Origin: Nonomuraea endophytica
GTDB lineage: Bacteria; Actinomycetota; Actinomycetes; Streptosporangiales; Streptosporangiaceae
Direction of reading: 5' to 3'
DNA: 64,000 nt
NCBI RefSeq assembly: GCF_014203235.1
Contig: NZ_JACHIN010000008.1
Span: forward strand, 176,563 to 240,562
The notes under the pieces were generated by a model. It had not been told where the DNA came from, ran no database searches, and was given only the letters and a program-made list of their open reading frames with translations. How positions within the stretch are numbered: the first letter of the stretch is position 1; every line of letters starts with the position of its first letter. A program made the translations under genes and the position numbers. This document shows, piece by piece, positions 1 to 8,332 of the stretch.

Positions 1-54
1 CGGTCCGACACACCCCGGACCGACAACCTCCGGTCCGACACACCCCGGACCGAT
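1..54. repeat. 30-bp tandem repeat, each unit a hairpin
   Basis: Two near-identical copies (1-30 and 31-54, the second cut short) start with CGGTCCG and reach CGGACCG, its reverse complement, 15 bases later, so each can fold into a 7-bp stem. More degenerate versions of the same words continue to about 170. This is intergenic DNA at the window edge and the array may extend to the left. No promoter or gene is visible in 1-217. Confidence 0.7.
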
Positions 55-217
55 GGCCCTTGGCACGACCCACCCAAGTCCGAGCGACCGGAGTCTGACC
101 ACCTCCGGTCTGGCCGACCAGGGTCCGACAACCTCAGGTCTGAGCGGTCGGGGTTTGGGAGGCTCTGGGCCGGGGTTACGGGGTGGGGTGGGGTTGGTGG
201 GGGTTCCGTCGATCGGG

Positions 218-2641
218 TCATCGTCGGATCTTCTCCATCTTGGCGTCGAACAGGGGCTCGGCCGCCACCTCGGCCGGGACGGGGCGGCCGAAGTAGGCGA
301 CCTCCACCTCCGTGCCGGGAGTGGTGAGGCCGATCGGCAACCAGGCGTAGGCGATCGGGCGGCCGATGGTGTGGCCGTAGGCGGCGCTGGTGGTGTAGCC
401 GACCGTGGCGCCGCCGTGCCGTACCGGCTCCTTGCCCGTCACGACCTCGGCCGTCAGCAGCGGCACGAGCTTGCGCGTGATCTCCTTGGACAGCGCCTCC
501 CGGCCGAGGAAGTCCTTGTCCTCCCGGACGGCGAAGGCCAGCCCCGCCTCGTACGGGTTGTGCTCAGGCGTCATGTCCACCCCCCACAGCCGGTACCCCT
601 TCTCCAGGCGCAGGCTGTTGAACGCCGCCCGCCCACCCGCGATGGGCAGCCCCGTCGCCCAGAGCGTGTCCCAGAGTTTGAGGCCCAGATCGGCGGTGGT
701 GTAGAGCTCCCAGCCCAGTTCCCCCACATACGACACCCGCATGGCCGTCACCGGCACCTGCCCGATATATCCCTGCTTACAGGTGAAATACCGGAACCCC
801 TCGTGAGACATGTCCAGGTCCGTAAGCGGCTGCACCAGTTCGCGGGCCCGCGGCCCCCAAACGCCCACACAGCACGTCCCAGGCGTGATGTCCCGAACCT
901 GAACGTCGCCCGGCGCGTGCCGCTGCAGCCAGTCGAGGTCGAGATTCCCGTTCGCCCCGACCTGGAACCGCTCCTCGGTCAGCCGCGCGACCGTGAGATC
1001 GGACCGCACCCCACCACCGGCATCGAGCAGCAGCGTGTACGTCACGGAACCGGGCTTCTTGTCGACATTGTTCGTCGTCATCCGCTGCAAGAACGCCGCC
1101 GCCCCCGCCCCCGTCACCTCGATCCGCTTGAGCGGCGTCATGTCGTAAAGGGCGACCTGCTCACGCGTGTAGTGGGACTCGGCAGCGGCGATCGGCGACC
1201 AGTAGCGCGCCGCCCAGTCATCCCGCTCGGTCAGGCCCAGCCGCCCCGGATCACCGGAAAGCGGGCTGTTGGCCGTGAACCACTGCGGACGCTCCCACCC
1301 CGCCCCCTCCAGGAAGAACGCCCCAAGCTCCCGCTGACGCGGATAGAACGGACTGGTCCGCATGGGACGGGGCGATTCCATCGGCTGGAGCGGATGGATG
1401 ATGTCGTAGACCTCGACGAAGTTCTGCTTGCCGCGCTCCTCGACGAAGGCGGGCGCGAGGTGGACGGGCTCGAACCGGTTCAGCTCGCACTCGTGCAGGT
1501 CGACGCTGGAACGCCCGTCGACCAGCACCTCCGCCAGCGCCTTGGCCACCCCGGCCGAATGCGTCACCCACACCGCCTCCGCCAGCCAGAACCCGTCGAG
1601 CTGCGGCGCCTCCCCGATCAGCGGGAGCCCGTCCGGTGTGAAGGAGAAGATCCCGTTGATCCCGCCGGTGTAGGCCGACTCCTTGAGCGCGGGCAGCAGT
1701 TCGACGGCGTCCCGCCAGGCAGGCTCGAAGTCGTCCTCGGTGAACGCCTGCACCGACGGCATCGTGGTGCCGTTGGGCCCGATCTCCTCCTGCCGGACCG
1801 GCATCGGCCGGTGCGCATAGGACCCGACGCCGATCTGATCCCCGTGTTCCCGGAAATACAGGTCTCTGTCCTGGTGCCGCAGGATGGGCCGTACCGCTTC
1901 AGGATTTCCCTCCAGTACGGCCAGCGGCTCCGACCGCGCGTACTGATGAGCCAGCGGCAGCAACGGCACACTCACGCCCGCCATCGCCCCGATGCTCGGC
2001 CCCCAGAATCCCGCGGCGCTGACGACCACATCAGCAGGCACGACCCGATATTCGAGCCCCTCAGCACCAACCTCAACCGCCACCCCCGTGACGCGCCCGC
2101 CCTGCTGCTCGATCCCCACGACGGTGTGGTGCGCCAGAAACCGAGCCCCTCGCTCGATAGCGCGCCGCGCCTGAGCCTCACCACACCGCAGCGAGTTGGC
2201 CAGCCCGTCGGTAGGCACGAAGTACCCGCCGAGCACCCGAGCAGGATCGAGCAGAGACCAGAGCTCAAGGCACCGCTCGGGACTGATCACCTCACCGTGC
2301 ACACCCCACGCCTCGGCCCACCCCTGACGCCGCCGCAGGTCGATGAGCCGCTCAGGCGTGGTAGCCACTTCCAGCCCGCCCACCTGCTTGAAGCACCACT
2401 GCCCATCGAGCGACAGCCCGCTGTACTTGTTGACCGTGTAAGTGGCGAACTCCGTCATCGTCTTGGACGGATTGGTCTGGAACACCAGCCCAGGCGCATG
2501 CGAACTCGACCCTCCGGCGGCGAACAAGGGCCCCTGCTCGACCACGGTGACGTCGGTCCACCCCCGCCCGGTGAGCTCGTCGGCCAGGGCACAGCCCACA
2601 ATGCCGGCTCCAATGATCACTAACCGCGGCCGGGACACCAT
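218..2641 (-). CDS. Dimethylglycine oxidase (FAD/GcvT-type)
   Basis: This 807-residue flavoenzyme should oxidatively demethylate N,N-dimethylglycine to sarcosine and pass the released methylene group to tetrahydrofolate. The N-terminal Rossmann motif IIGAGIVG (residues 9-16) binds FAD. It is followed by GGSSSHAPGLVFQ (43-55), whose His48 matches the residue that carries covalent FAD in Arthrobacter globiformis dimethylglycine oxidase. The C-terminal half is an aminomethyltransferase (GcvT) fold that binds folate, with YVGELGWELY and RLEKGYRLWG as recognisable blocks. Length and order match the roughly 830-residue Arthrobacter enzyme closely; I recognise long shared stretches from memory. The ATG has GGAGGG just upstream. 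No other betaine or sarcosine gene lies beside it, so it appears to be a single transcription unit. Sarcosine dehydrogenase is the main alternative. Confidence 0.9.
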   Translation of the reverse strand: MVSRPRLVIIGAGIVGCALADELTGRGWTDVTVVEQGPLFAAGGSSSHAPGLVFQTNPSKTMTEFATYTVNKYSGLSLDGQWCFKQVGGLEVATTPERLIDLRRRQGWAEAWGVHGEVISPERCLELWSLLDPARVLGGYFVPTDGLANSLRCGEAQARRAIERGARFLAHHTVVGIEQQGGRVTGVAVEVGAEGLEYRVVPADVVVSAAGFWGPSIGAMAGVSVPLLPLAHQYARSEPLAVLEGNPEAVRPILRHQDRDLYFREHGDQIGVGSYAHRPMPVRQEEIGPNGTTMPSVQAFTEDDFEPAWRDAVELLPALKESAYTGGINGIFSFTPDGLPLIGEAPQLDGFWLAEAVWVTHSAGVAKALAEVLVDGRSSVDLHECELNRFEPVHLAPAFVEERGKQNFVEVYDIIHPLQPMESPRPMRTSPFYPRQRELGAFFLEGAGWERPQWFTANSPLSGDPGRLGLTERDDWAARYWSPIAAAESHYTREQVALYDMTPLKRIEVTGAGAAAFLQRMTTNNVDKKPGSVTYTLLLDAGGGVRSDLTVARLTEERFQVGANGNLDLDWLQRHAPGDVQVRDITPGTCCVGVWGPRARELVQPLTDLDMSHEGFRYFTCKQGYIGQVPVTAMRVSYVGELGWELYTTADLGLKLWDTLWATGLPIAGGRAAFNSLRLEKGYRLWGVDMTPEHNPYEAGLAFAVREDKDFLGREALSKEITRKLVPLLTAEVVTGKEPVRHGGATVGYTTSAAYGHTIGRPIAYAWLPIGLTTPGTEVEVAYFGRPVPAEVAAEPLFDAKMEKIRR

Positions 2642-3068
2642 GCGCCCTCCGGTTGTTCCCTAATACGCAACACGCACCGGACTACGCAACGAACATAGAG
2701 CCCACCCGACCCCCAAACAAGAGCCCCACAGCCACCAACCCAACCACGACACCAACCCAGACAGCCCGAAAAACCACGACACCCACAGGCCAGAAGGCGA
2801 CAAAGACCGAAGGGGACCCAGGACAGGGAGCCGTAGCCGGGCCGGGAGGGCGCACAAGATCGGGACACGCGACAGAGGGGGTCCACAAGCACCCGAGGCG
2901 GAAGGCCCCAAGACAGGGCGCGAGCGCGGCCGCAGGCGCTCACTGGGGACCAGGTGCTCGATGGGGAAGAGCAAAGGCGGGTGGCGAGACCGGAAGCCCG
3001 CCAGCCGGGCAGTGACCCCGGGAGCCGATTAACGGGGCAGTCAGCCCAGGAGCCGGTTAACGGGGGCC

Positions 3069-3169
3069 GTTGCGGTGGGGACCACGTCCGACGTGAGAAG
3101 CGATCCCCCCGATCGGCGCCAACCGGCGACGGCGGGTGGCGTCAGCCAGGCTTGCCGTAACAGATAGAG
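3069..3169. repeat. Dispersed intergenic element, copy A
   Basis: This is one of three copies of a conserved block of about 102 bp (others at 13721 and 23877). It starts GTTGCGG-GGGG-CCACGTCCGAC and ends GGCTTGCCGTAACAGATAGAG. The word CACGTCCGACGTG can form a 5-bp hairpin. Copies A and C share 25 further bases (GTGAGAAGCGATCCCCCCGA and flanks). It sits downstream of the minus-strand cupin gene. Confidence 0.75.
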
Positions 3170-3274
3170 CTTGCGTCACAGAAGAAGCCGCCGCAACAGA
3201 TAGAGCTCGCGTCACAGAAGAAGCCGCCGCAACAGATAGAGCTCGCGTCACAGAAGAAGCCGCCGCAACAGATA
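3159..3274. repeat. 36-bp tandem array, three copies plus a part
   Basis: Units begin AACAGATAGAGC at 3159, 3195 and 3231, with a last partial unit at 3267. The copies are almost identical. The first unit begins inside the right end of dispersed element copy A, so the array looks like an expansion of that end. It stops 10 bp before the stop codon of the cupin gene. Because 36 is a multiple of three, it also reads as a 12-residue repeat on the minus strand, but no start signal supports translation. Confidence 0.85.
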
Positions 3275-3284
3275 AAAAGGCCTT

Positions 3285-3647
3285 TCAGGAACGCCCGTAA
3301 GCATCCTCAAGACGCTCAATGTCGTCCTCGTCAAAGTGGCCGAAGGCGATTTCGAGGATGCGGGTGGCGGGGCCGGAGCTGCTGAGGCGGTGGGTTTGGC
3401 CGGCGCGGATCAGGACCCGGTCACCGACGTCGGGCTCCGTGCGCTCGCCGTCGATCTCGAACACGCAGCCCGGGTCCAGTGCCACCCACAGCTCGTCCCG
3501 CGACTTGTGCCGCTGGAGGCTGAGCCGCTGGCCAGGCGCCACATCGATGATCTTCACCGTCGACGTCTCGTTGAGGGTGAAGCGCTCGAACCCACCCCAA
3601 GGCCGCTCGTCCCGAATAACTGCCGCAAGACGGTCGATGTCGCCCAT
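3285..3647 (-). CDS. Mannose-6-phosphate isomerase type II cupin domain
   Basis: This 120-residue single-cupin protein resembles the C-terminal isomerase domain of bifunctional ManC/type II phosphomannose isomerases. It has the opening ERPWGGFERF, the metal-site cluster SLQRHKSRDE and a later THR histidine. It probably interconverts fructose-6-phosphate and mannose-6-phosphate or binds a similar sugar phosphate, but no sugar nucleotide domain is attached, so a regulatory role is possible. The start was set at ATG 3647 because GGAGGG lies 7 bases upstream; an upstream in-frame ATG at 3680 has no such signal. It lies 37 bp downstream of the SDR gene on the same strand and may be cotranscribed with it. 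Confidence 0.75.
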   Translation of the reverse strand: MGDIDRLAAVIRDERPWGGFERFTLNETSTVKIIDVAPGQRLSLQRHKSRDELWVALDPGCVFEIDGERTEPDVGDRVLIRAGQTHRLSSSGPATRILEIAFGHFDEDDIERLEDAYGRS

Positions 3648-3684
3648 AAATCCCTCCGAAACGTGAAGATCAGAGAGCAAACTA

Positions 3685-4443
3685 TCAGGTCAGCAGAATG
3701 CCACCGTCAACCGGCAGCGTCACGCCCGTGATGTACGACGAAGCGTCGCTCGCCAGAAACACCGCCGCCGCCACGAGTTCATCGGCCTCGCCCACCCGGC
3801 CCATCACCACCCGCTGCTCCAGCATGCGCTCCAAATAGCCGGCGCTGTACTCCTCCGTCATCTCCGAGGCGAAGAAGCCGGGCTCCAGGCAGTTGACCCG
3901 GATCCCGCGCCGACCCGTCCACTGCTGCGCGAGGTCACGGGTGAGCCCGATGACCCCGGCCTTCGACGCGCTGTAGGCCGCCTGCGGCAGCCCCGCCGTG
4001 GTCTCGCCGAGGATGCTGCCGATGTTGACGATGGACGACCCGGGCCGCATGACCCGCGCGCACGCCTGCGCCATCCAGTAGCTCCCGTGCAGGTTGATGT
4101 CGATCACCCGCCGGAACTCCTCGGGACTCTCCCGCAGCGCCGGTACGGCCGTGCCCACCCCAGCGTTGTTGATCAGGACATCGACCTGCCCGAACTCCGC
4201 CACAGCCGCCTCGACCAGCGCCTGGCACTGCTCGACCACGGTCACGTCGGTCGCGACGGCCAGGCAACGCCGCCCGGCCTCCTCGACCAGCTTCCGGGTC
4301 CCGTCGAGCCGGTCGGCCCGCCGGGCGCCGATCGCGATGTCGGCCCCCGCCTGCGCCAGCCCGCGGGCGAAGGCCACGCCCAGGCCCGACGAGGCCCCGG
4401 TGACGATGGCCACCTTCCCGTCGAGCCTGAACTTGTCGATCAT
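3685..4443 (-). CDS. SDR-family NAD(P)-dependent oxidoreductase
   Basis: This is a classical short-chain dehydrogenase of 252 residues with the cofactor motif TGASSGLG (15-22), NNAG (92-95), the catalytic Ser143 and the YxxxK pair Tyr157/Lys161. The C-terminal SYITGVTLPVDGG block is typical of the 3-oxoacyl-ACP reductase (FabG)-like branch, but no substrate can be assigned. The ATG overlaps the TGA of the upstream TPR-like gene by one base (TGATG), which points to translational coupling. The pairing with that protein is the only functional hint. Confidence 0.85.
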   Translation of the reverse strand: MIDKFRLDGKVAIVTGASSGLGVAFARGLAQAGADIAIGARRADRLDGTRKLVEEAGRRCLAVATDVTVVEQCQALVEAAVAEFGQVDVLINNAGVGTAVPALRESPEEFRRVIDINLHGSYWMAQACARVMRPGSSIVNIGSILGETTAGLPQAAYSASKAGVIGLTRDLAQQWTGRRGIRVNCLEPGFFASEMTEEYSAGYLERMLEQRVVMGRVGEADELVAAAVFLASDASSYITGVTLPVDGGILLT

Positions 4444-6719
4444 CAGAGACCGTATTCCTTGACGATGCGCTCGTGCCGCTCGACCTCGACGTCGATCTCG
4501 CGGGCCAGGTCGAGCCAGGCCAGCGGGTGCGACCAGCGCTCGGTGGCGTCGTCGAGCAGGGCGTCGACGTCGGTGGCCGCGACGTCCGGCGGGACGGCGA
4601 CCCAGCCGTAGACGCCGGGCAGCGTCTCGCCGGAGGTCGGGTGGGTGACGGTGTAGTTTTCCTCCGAGTAGACCCACATCGGCCAGCCGCGCTCGGCCAT
4701 GACCTCGGTGAACTCGGCCCAGTCGCTCTCGGACGGCGCGGCGCCGTCGAAGAAGTAGCTGACGTATCCGCCGGGGCGCAGGATGCTCACGGCCGCGAAC
4801 GGCGGCACGAAGTTTTCCTGCTCCTTGGGGTCGTCGGGGATGGGCTCCAGCAGCTGCGGGTCGAAGACGACCAGGTCGCCGGCGTTGTATTCCATGCCAC
4901 GCGGCTGCGGCAGCGCCAGGCGCGCCGTGGCCGGGCCGGTGCGGATGGACAGCACCTGCCGCTGACCGCCGTCGGGCGCCGGGAGGATGACCCGGATCAG
5001 GCCCATCTCCTCCTCGATCGGGCCCTCGGTGGACTGGATCGGCATCCCGATCTTGGCCGCGCCCTTGCGGACGGTGTCCCAGTCTTCGGCTGCGGTGGCC
5101 ATCACGACCATGCGCCAGACGTCCTCGTCGTTGAGCTCGTCGAGGACCTCCAGCAGCACCTGGGCGCCGCGGGCGTTGTCGTCGAGCTGCTGCGCGGCGC
5201 CCGAGACCAGGCGGCGCGCCTCGGTGCCGGCGCCGGCGGCGATGGCGTGCTCGCCCTCGGCGGCGGTCTCGGCCCAGCGCTCGCGGGCGCTGTGCAGGCG
5301 GGCGAGGGTGAGGTGCTGGACGGCGTGCGGCAGCATCGCGGCCATCTGCTCGAGGCGCTCGTCCTGGCGGGCCTCGATGAGCAGCGTGGTCAGGTACGCG
5401 ACGTCGTCGGGGTCGGCCGTGGCGATGTCGCCGGAGTCGACGAGCATCTTCCAGTAGATGTCGGCGCCGGTGGCCGGGTAGCCGAGGAAGCCGAGCGTGG
5501 TGGTGTGGCGGCGGGTGGCCTCCAGGTCGGAGCCGGAGATCGGGGCCAGCCAGCCGACCCACTTCTCGGGGTCGGCGTTGAAGCCGTCGGCGGCGTCGAA
5601 GTAGGCGACCCGCTCGTCCTCGGAGCCGGGGGCATCCGGCTCGGAGGTGGTGTCGGCGGCGGCGCGCAGGGCGGCGATGCGCCCGGCGACGCTCTCCGCG
5701 TCGCGCAGCTCGACGGAGAACTGCTCGGCGAGGTCGGCCAGCAGCCGCGCCTGCCACACACCCTGACGCGCGATGGCCAGGTCACCGGCGACCAGGGCCA
5801 GCTCCACGCGGGCCTGGTAGCCGCCCATCATGCTGAAGTAGTCGATCCACTGGCGCAGGACGCGGCCGAGCTGCCAGGTGTTGGTGATCTGCGAGGAACC
5901 GGCCAGCTTGAGCACGACCTGCGCCCACTCGACGAAGTCGCGCGGGTGGTTGCCCACGACGTCGAGGTCGGGCAGCGCGTCCACGGCCTCGGCGGTGCGG
6001 CCGAGCTCGGCCAGGATGCGCGCGCGGCGCACACCGTCGCGGTGGGGCTTGGCGGGCGGGTCGTCGGCCGGGAAGTCGGCGGCTGCCTGCAGCGCGGTCA
6101 GCGCGGCGTCGGCGCGACCGGCGGCCAGCAGCGCGCGGGCGCTGGCGGCGCCGAGCTCCCAGCTGGCCGGCTTGTCGACGGCGCGCAGCTGCTCGACGGC
6201 GGACTCGGCGTAGGTGATCGCCTCGTCGGCGCGCCCGGCGTCGACCAGGGCCGCGACATATTGCGTCACCAGGCCGGTGTAGGCGGGCTGGTCGGCGGGC
6301 AGGCCCTCGATGGCCGCGCCCAGCTTCTCCAGCCGCTGCTCGGCGTAGCCGGGGCCGTCGGCGTTGGCCCAGGCGAGGGCGAGCGTCTCGACGGCTGCCG
6401 GGGCCGCGGGGCAGTCACGCACCTCTTCGCGCTGGGCGAACGCGAGCAGCTCCTCCGCGTCGCCGATCGCCACCGCGCCCTGGGCCCGGTCGCCGACCCG
6501 GCCCACGAGATGCCAATAGCGGGCGTAGAACTCGAGCCAGGGCAGGCCGAGAGCCTCCGCCTGCTGGGCGATGGCCGGGGCCATCACGTCCAGCTGGGGA
6601 TAGCGGCCCTCGTAGGCCTGTGCGGGGAGGTCTCCCAGCGCCATGGCGAGGCCAACGTTGCCCGCCTCAGAAAGCTGCTGCTGGGTGTCGCCGACCCAGG
6701 CCCAGATGTCCACGTCCAT
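4443..6719 (-). CDS. Large helical repeat protein, function unknown
   Basis: This acidic, alanine-rich protein has 758 residues and no signal peptide or membrane segment. Residues 1-350 are a run of paired helices of tetratricopeptide type, with repeats such as AGRADEAITYAESAVEQL and AGRADAALTALQAAADF. A second set of helical repeats follows at about 370-530. The last 200 residues form a mixed domain with aromatic blocks such as YVSYFFDG and GWPMWVYSEENYTV and are probably globular. TPR arrays usually mediate protein contacts. The SDR gene starts within its stop codon. I do not recognise a named family. An ATG at 6719 with a modest upstream purine run is the natural start. Confidence 0.7.
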   Translation of the reverse strand: MDVDIWAWVGDTQQQLSEAGNVGLAMALGDLPAQAYEGRYPQLDVMAPAIAQQAEALGLPWLEFYARYWHLVGRVGDRAQGAVAIGDAEELLAFAQREEVRDCPAAPAAVETLALAWANADGPGYAEQRLEKLGAAIEGLPADQPAYTGLVTQYVAALVDAGRADEAITYAESAVEQLRAVDKPASWELGAASARALLAAGRADAALTALQAAADFPADDPPAKPHRDGVRRARILAELGRTAEAVDALPDLDVVGNHPRDFVEWAQVVLKLAGSSQITNTWQLGRVLRQWIDYFSMMGGYQARVELALVAGDLAIARQGVWQARLLADLAEQFSVELRDAESVAGRIAALRAAADTTSEPDAPGSEDERVAYFDAADGFNADPEKWVGWLAPISGSDLEATRRHTTTLGFLGYPATGADIYWKMLVDSGDIATADPDDVAYLTTLLIEARQDERLEQMAAMLPHAVQHLTLARLHSARERWAETAAEGEHAIAAGAGTEARRLVSGAAQQLDDNARGAQVLLEVLDELNDEDVWRMVVMATAAEDWDTVRKGAAKIGMPIQSTEGPIEEEMGLIRVILPAPDGGQRQVLSIRTGPATARLALPQPRGMEYNAGDLVVFDPQLLEPIPDDPKEQENFVPPFAAVSILRPGGYVSYFFDGAAPSESDWAEFTEVMAERGWPMWVYSEENYTVTHPTSGETLPGVYGWVAVPPDVAATDVDALLDDATERWSHPLAWLDLAREIDVEVERHERIVKEYGL

Positions 6720-6738
6720 GGGGAGTCAGTCTGCCAGG

Positions 6739-7494
6739 TCAATGGGCGTGCCCCAAACGGAGAAGCCCTATCAGCTCATCCGATTCAGCCGCGTTCAGGA
6801 CAGAAAATACCGGAGCCATGAGCCGATCGGTCGTCTCTTCGATCTTCGCCCGGCGCTCGATCACCTCGGCCGGAAGTTGCGGATAGGGCTCCGGCCAGGT
6901 GAAGAACCGCGCGATCGACTCTCCGCTGGCGCGTCCGAACGGGGTGCCCTCGTGCGAGGCGGCGAGGACGGCGTCCAGCGGATGCATTCCCTCCGCGATC
7001 ACCGCATTCGCATGCAGACCGCCCCGTAGCTCCCGCACGACGTGCATGAGCTGTGTCGCCCGCGCGGGCGCGTCATCGGGAAGGGGTACGGCCCGCCACC
7101 CGGCGAACAAGGGCGCCCCGACCGGCGAAGCCTTCTCCACGACCGGTTCGAGCAGCTCGGCGATCCTGGCGCAGCCGTCGAAGCCGCCGAGCTTGCGGCG
7201 TCCCCACGCGTGGCAGGCGCCGGTATAGAGCTCGACCGCCTGCTCGACGGGCATCTTGCGGCCGCCGTCCCAGCTCTGCGAGACGTGCTCGGGCGGGAAG
7301 AAGACGGCCACGGAGGTGACCACGTCCGCCTCGCACTCGCCGAGCACGCCGCAGCGCCCGCGGAAGTAGAGCTCGCGCGGGCCGAGGCCGTACTCCTCGC
7401 AGAGTGCCTTGGCCTCCCTGGACAGCATGAAGTTGCCGCCCAGGACGCCGATGGGTGCTTTGACCTCGATCGCGGTGGTCTGTGGATCAGCCAT
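6739..7494 (-). CDS. SCO6745-like helix-turn-helix-type protein
   Basis: This 251-residue cytoplasmic protein has features I associate with the actinobacterial SCO6745 family. These include an FRGRCGVLGE segment near residue 45, a SVAVFFPPEHV segment, and a LRGGLHANAVIAEGMHPLDAVLA segment in the second half. The biochemical role of that family is unknown to me. The start was put at ATG 7494, 25 bp after the dapF stop. A TTG at 7530 would extend it into dapF and add a poor N-terminus. It follows dapF on the same strand and may be the last gene of the miaA-dapF unit. Confidence 0.6.
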   Translation of the reverse strand: MADPQTTAIEVKAPIGVLGGNFMLSREAKALCEEYGLGPRELYFRGRCGVLGECEADVVTSVAVFFPPEHVSQSWDGGRKMPVEQAVELYTGACHAWGRRKLGGFDGCARIAELLEPVVEKASPVGAPLFAGWRAVPLPDDAPARATQLMHVVRELRGGLHANAVIAEGMHPLDAVLAASHEGTPFGRASGESIARFFTWPEPYPQLPAEVIERRAKIEETTDRLMAPVFSVLNAAESDELIGLLRLGHAH

Positions 7495-7519
7495 GCGCCC
7501 AGCATCGCCCAGGAGAACA

Positions 7520-8332
7520 TTATTCTGCAAGGGTCAGGTCGCCGGAGGCGACGATCACCGCCGGTCCGCTCAGGTAGCTGGTCTCCTCGTCGAGGGTGAC
7601 CGTGAGCCTGCCGCCGGCGACCTCCACGATCCACTCGCCGGTGACCTCGCCGCTCAGGTGGGCGGCGGCGACGGCGGTGGCCACCGCGCCGGTGCCGCAC
7701 GAGCGGGTCTCGCCGGAGCCGCGCTCGAAGACGCGCATGACCGCGCGGCGCGGGCCCACGGCGTTGAACAGCTCGATGTTGACGCCGCTGGGGAAGACGC
7801 CGGGGTCGAAGGCCGGCTGGTGGGTCAGGTCGAGCTGGACGACGGGGTCGCCGATGGCGCAGGCCAGGTGGGGGTTGCCCATGTCGACGTGGAGGCCGGT
7901 GTATTCCTGGCCGGCGACGGTGGTGACGCTCTCGCCGTAAACCGTGGGCCTGCCCATGTCGATCGTCACGTCGCCCTCGGCCTGGAGGCGGACCTTGCGG
8001 ATGCCGCCCCGGGTGGCGATGCCGAACTCGCCCGGCTCGGCCAGCCCGGCGTCGACCAGGTAGCGGGCGAAGACACGTACGCCGTTGCCGCACATCTCGG
8101 CCATGCTGCCGTCGGCATTGCGGTAATCCATGAACCACTCGGTCTGCCCGGCCTGCTCGGAGACCTCGGGGCTGACCTTGCTGCGGACCACGCGGAGCAC
8201 GCCGTCGGCGCCGAGGCCGGTGCGGCGGTCGCAGATCTCGGCCACAAGCGCGGCCGACAGGTCGATCTCGCCATCCGGGTCGGGGATGATGACGAAGTCG
8301 TTCTCAGTACCGTGGCCCTTCAGAAACTTCAT
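7520..8332 (-). CDS. dapF: Diaminopimelate epimerase
   Basis: This enzyme converts LL- to meso-diaminopimelate, the precursor of lysine and of the peptidoglycan cross-link. At 270 residues it has the family's normal length. Both catalytic cysteines are present: Cys81 in MAEMCGNGVR and Cys212 in TRSCGTGA. The N-terminal KGHGTENDF and RRTGLGADG blocks are also typical. The ATG overlaps the miaA stop as ATGA, so the two genes are translationally coupled; this order is widespread in actinobacteria. Confidence 0.96.
   Translation of the reverse strand: MKFLKGHGTENDFVIIPDPDGEIDLSAALVAEICDRRTGLGADGVLRVVRSKVSPEVSEQAGQTEWFMDYRNADGSMAEMCGNGVRVFARYLVDAGLAEPGEFGIATRGGIRKVRLQAEGDVTIDMGRPTVYGESVTTVAGQEYTGLHVDMGNPHLACAIGDPVVQLDLTHQPAFDPGVFPSGVNIELFNAVGPRRAVMRVFERGSGETRSCGTGAVATAVAAAHLSGEVTGEWIVEVAGGRLTVTLDEETSYLSGPAVIVASGDLTLAE

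Larger units (their letters stand above)
2642..3284. other. Repeat-bearing intergenic region
   Basis: There are 643 bp without a convincing gene. Open frames exist on both strands, but they are proline/threonine- or arginine-rich, lack ribosome binding sites and show no known domain. The segment holds a 28-bp direct repeat (3007-3062, GGGCAG... to ...TTAACGG), one copy of a dispersed element (3069-3169) and a 36-bp tandem array (3159-3274). The promoter of the dimethylglycine oxidase gene must lie in the left part, but I cannot place it. Confidence 0.6.

Noticed and set aside
53..2623. 856-codon open frame on the plus strand opposite dimethylglycine oxidase
   Set aside because: It mirrors the real gene, is Arg/Pro/Gly-rich without domains and arises from high third-position GC.
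2653..3015. Possible small plus-strand gene of 120 codons after dimethylglycine oxidase
   Set aside because: Low-complexity Thr/Pro/Lys composition, no ribosome binding site, no recognisable domain, and overlapping frames on the other strand are equally long.
4473..6821. 782-codon plus-strand frame opposite the TPR-like gene
   Set aside because: Gly/Val/Ala/Asp-rich antisense shadow with no family match or ribosome binding site.
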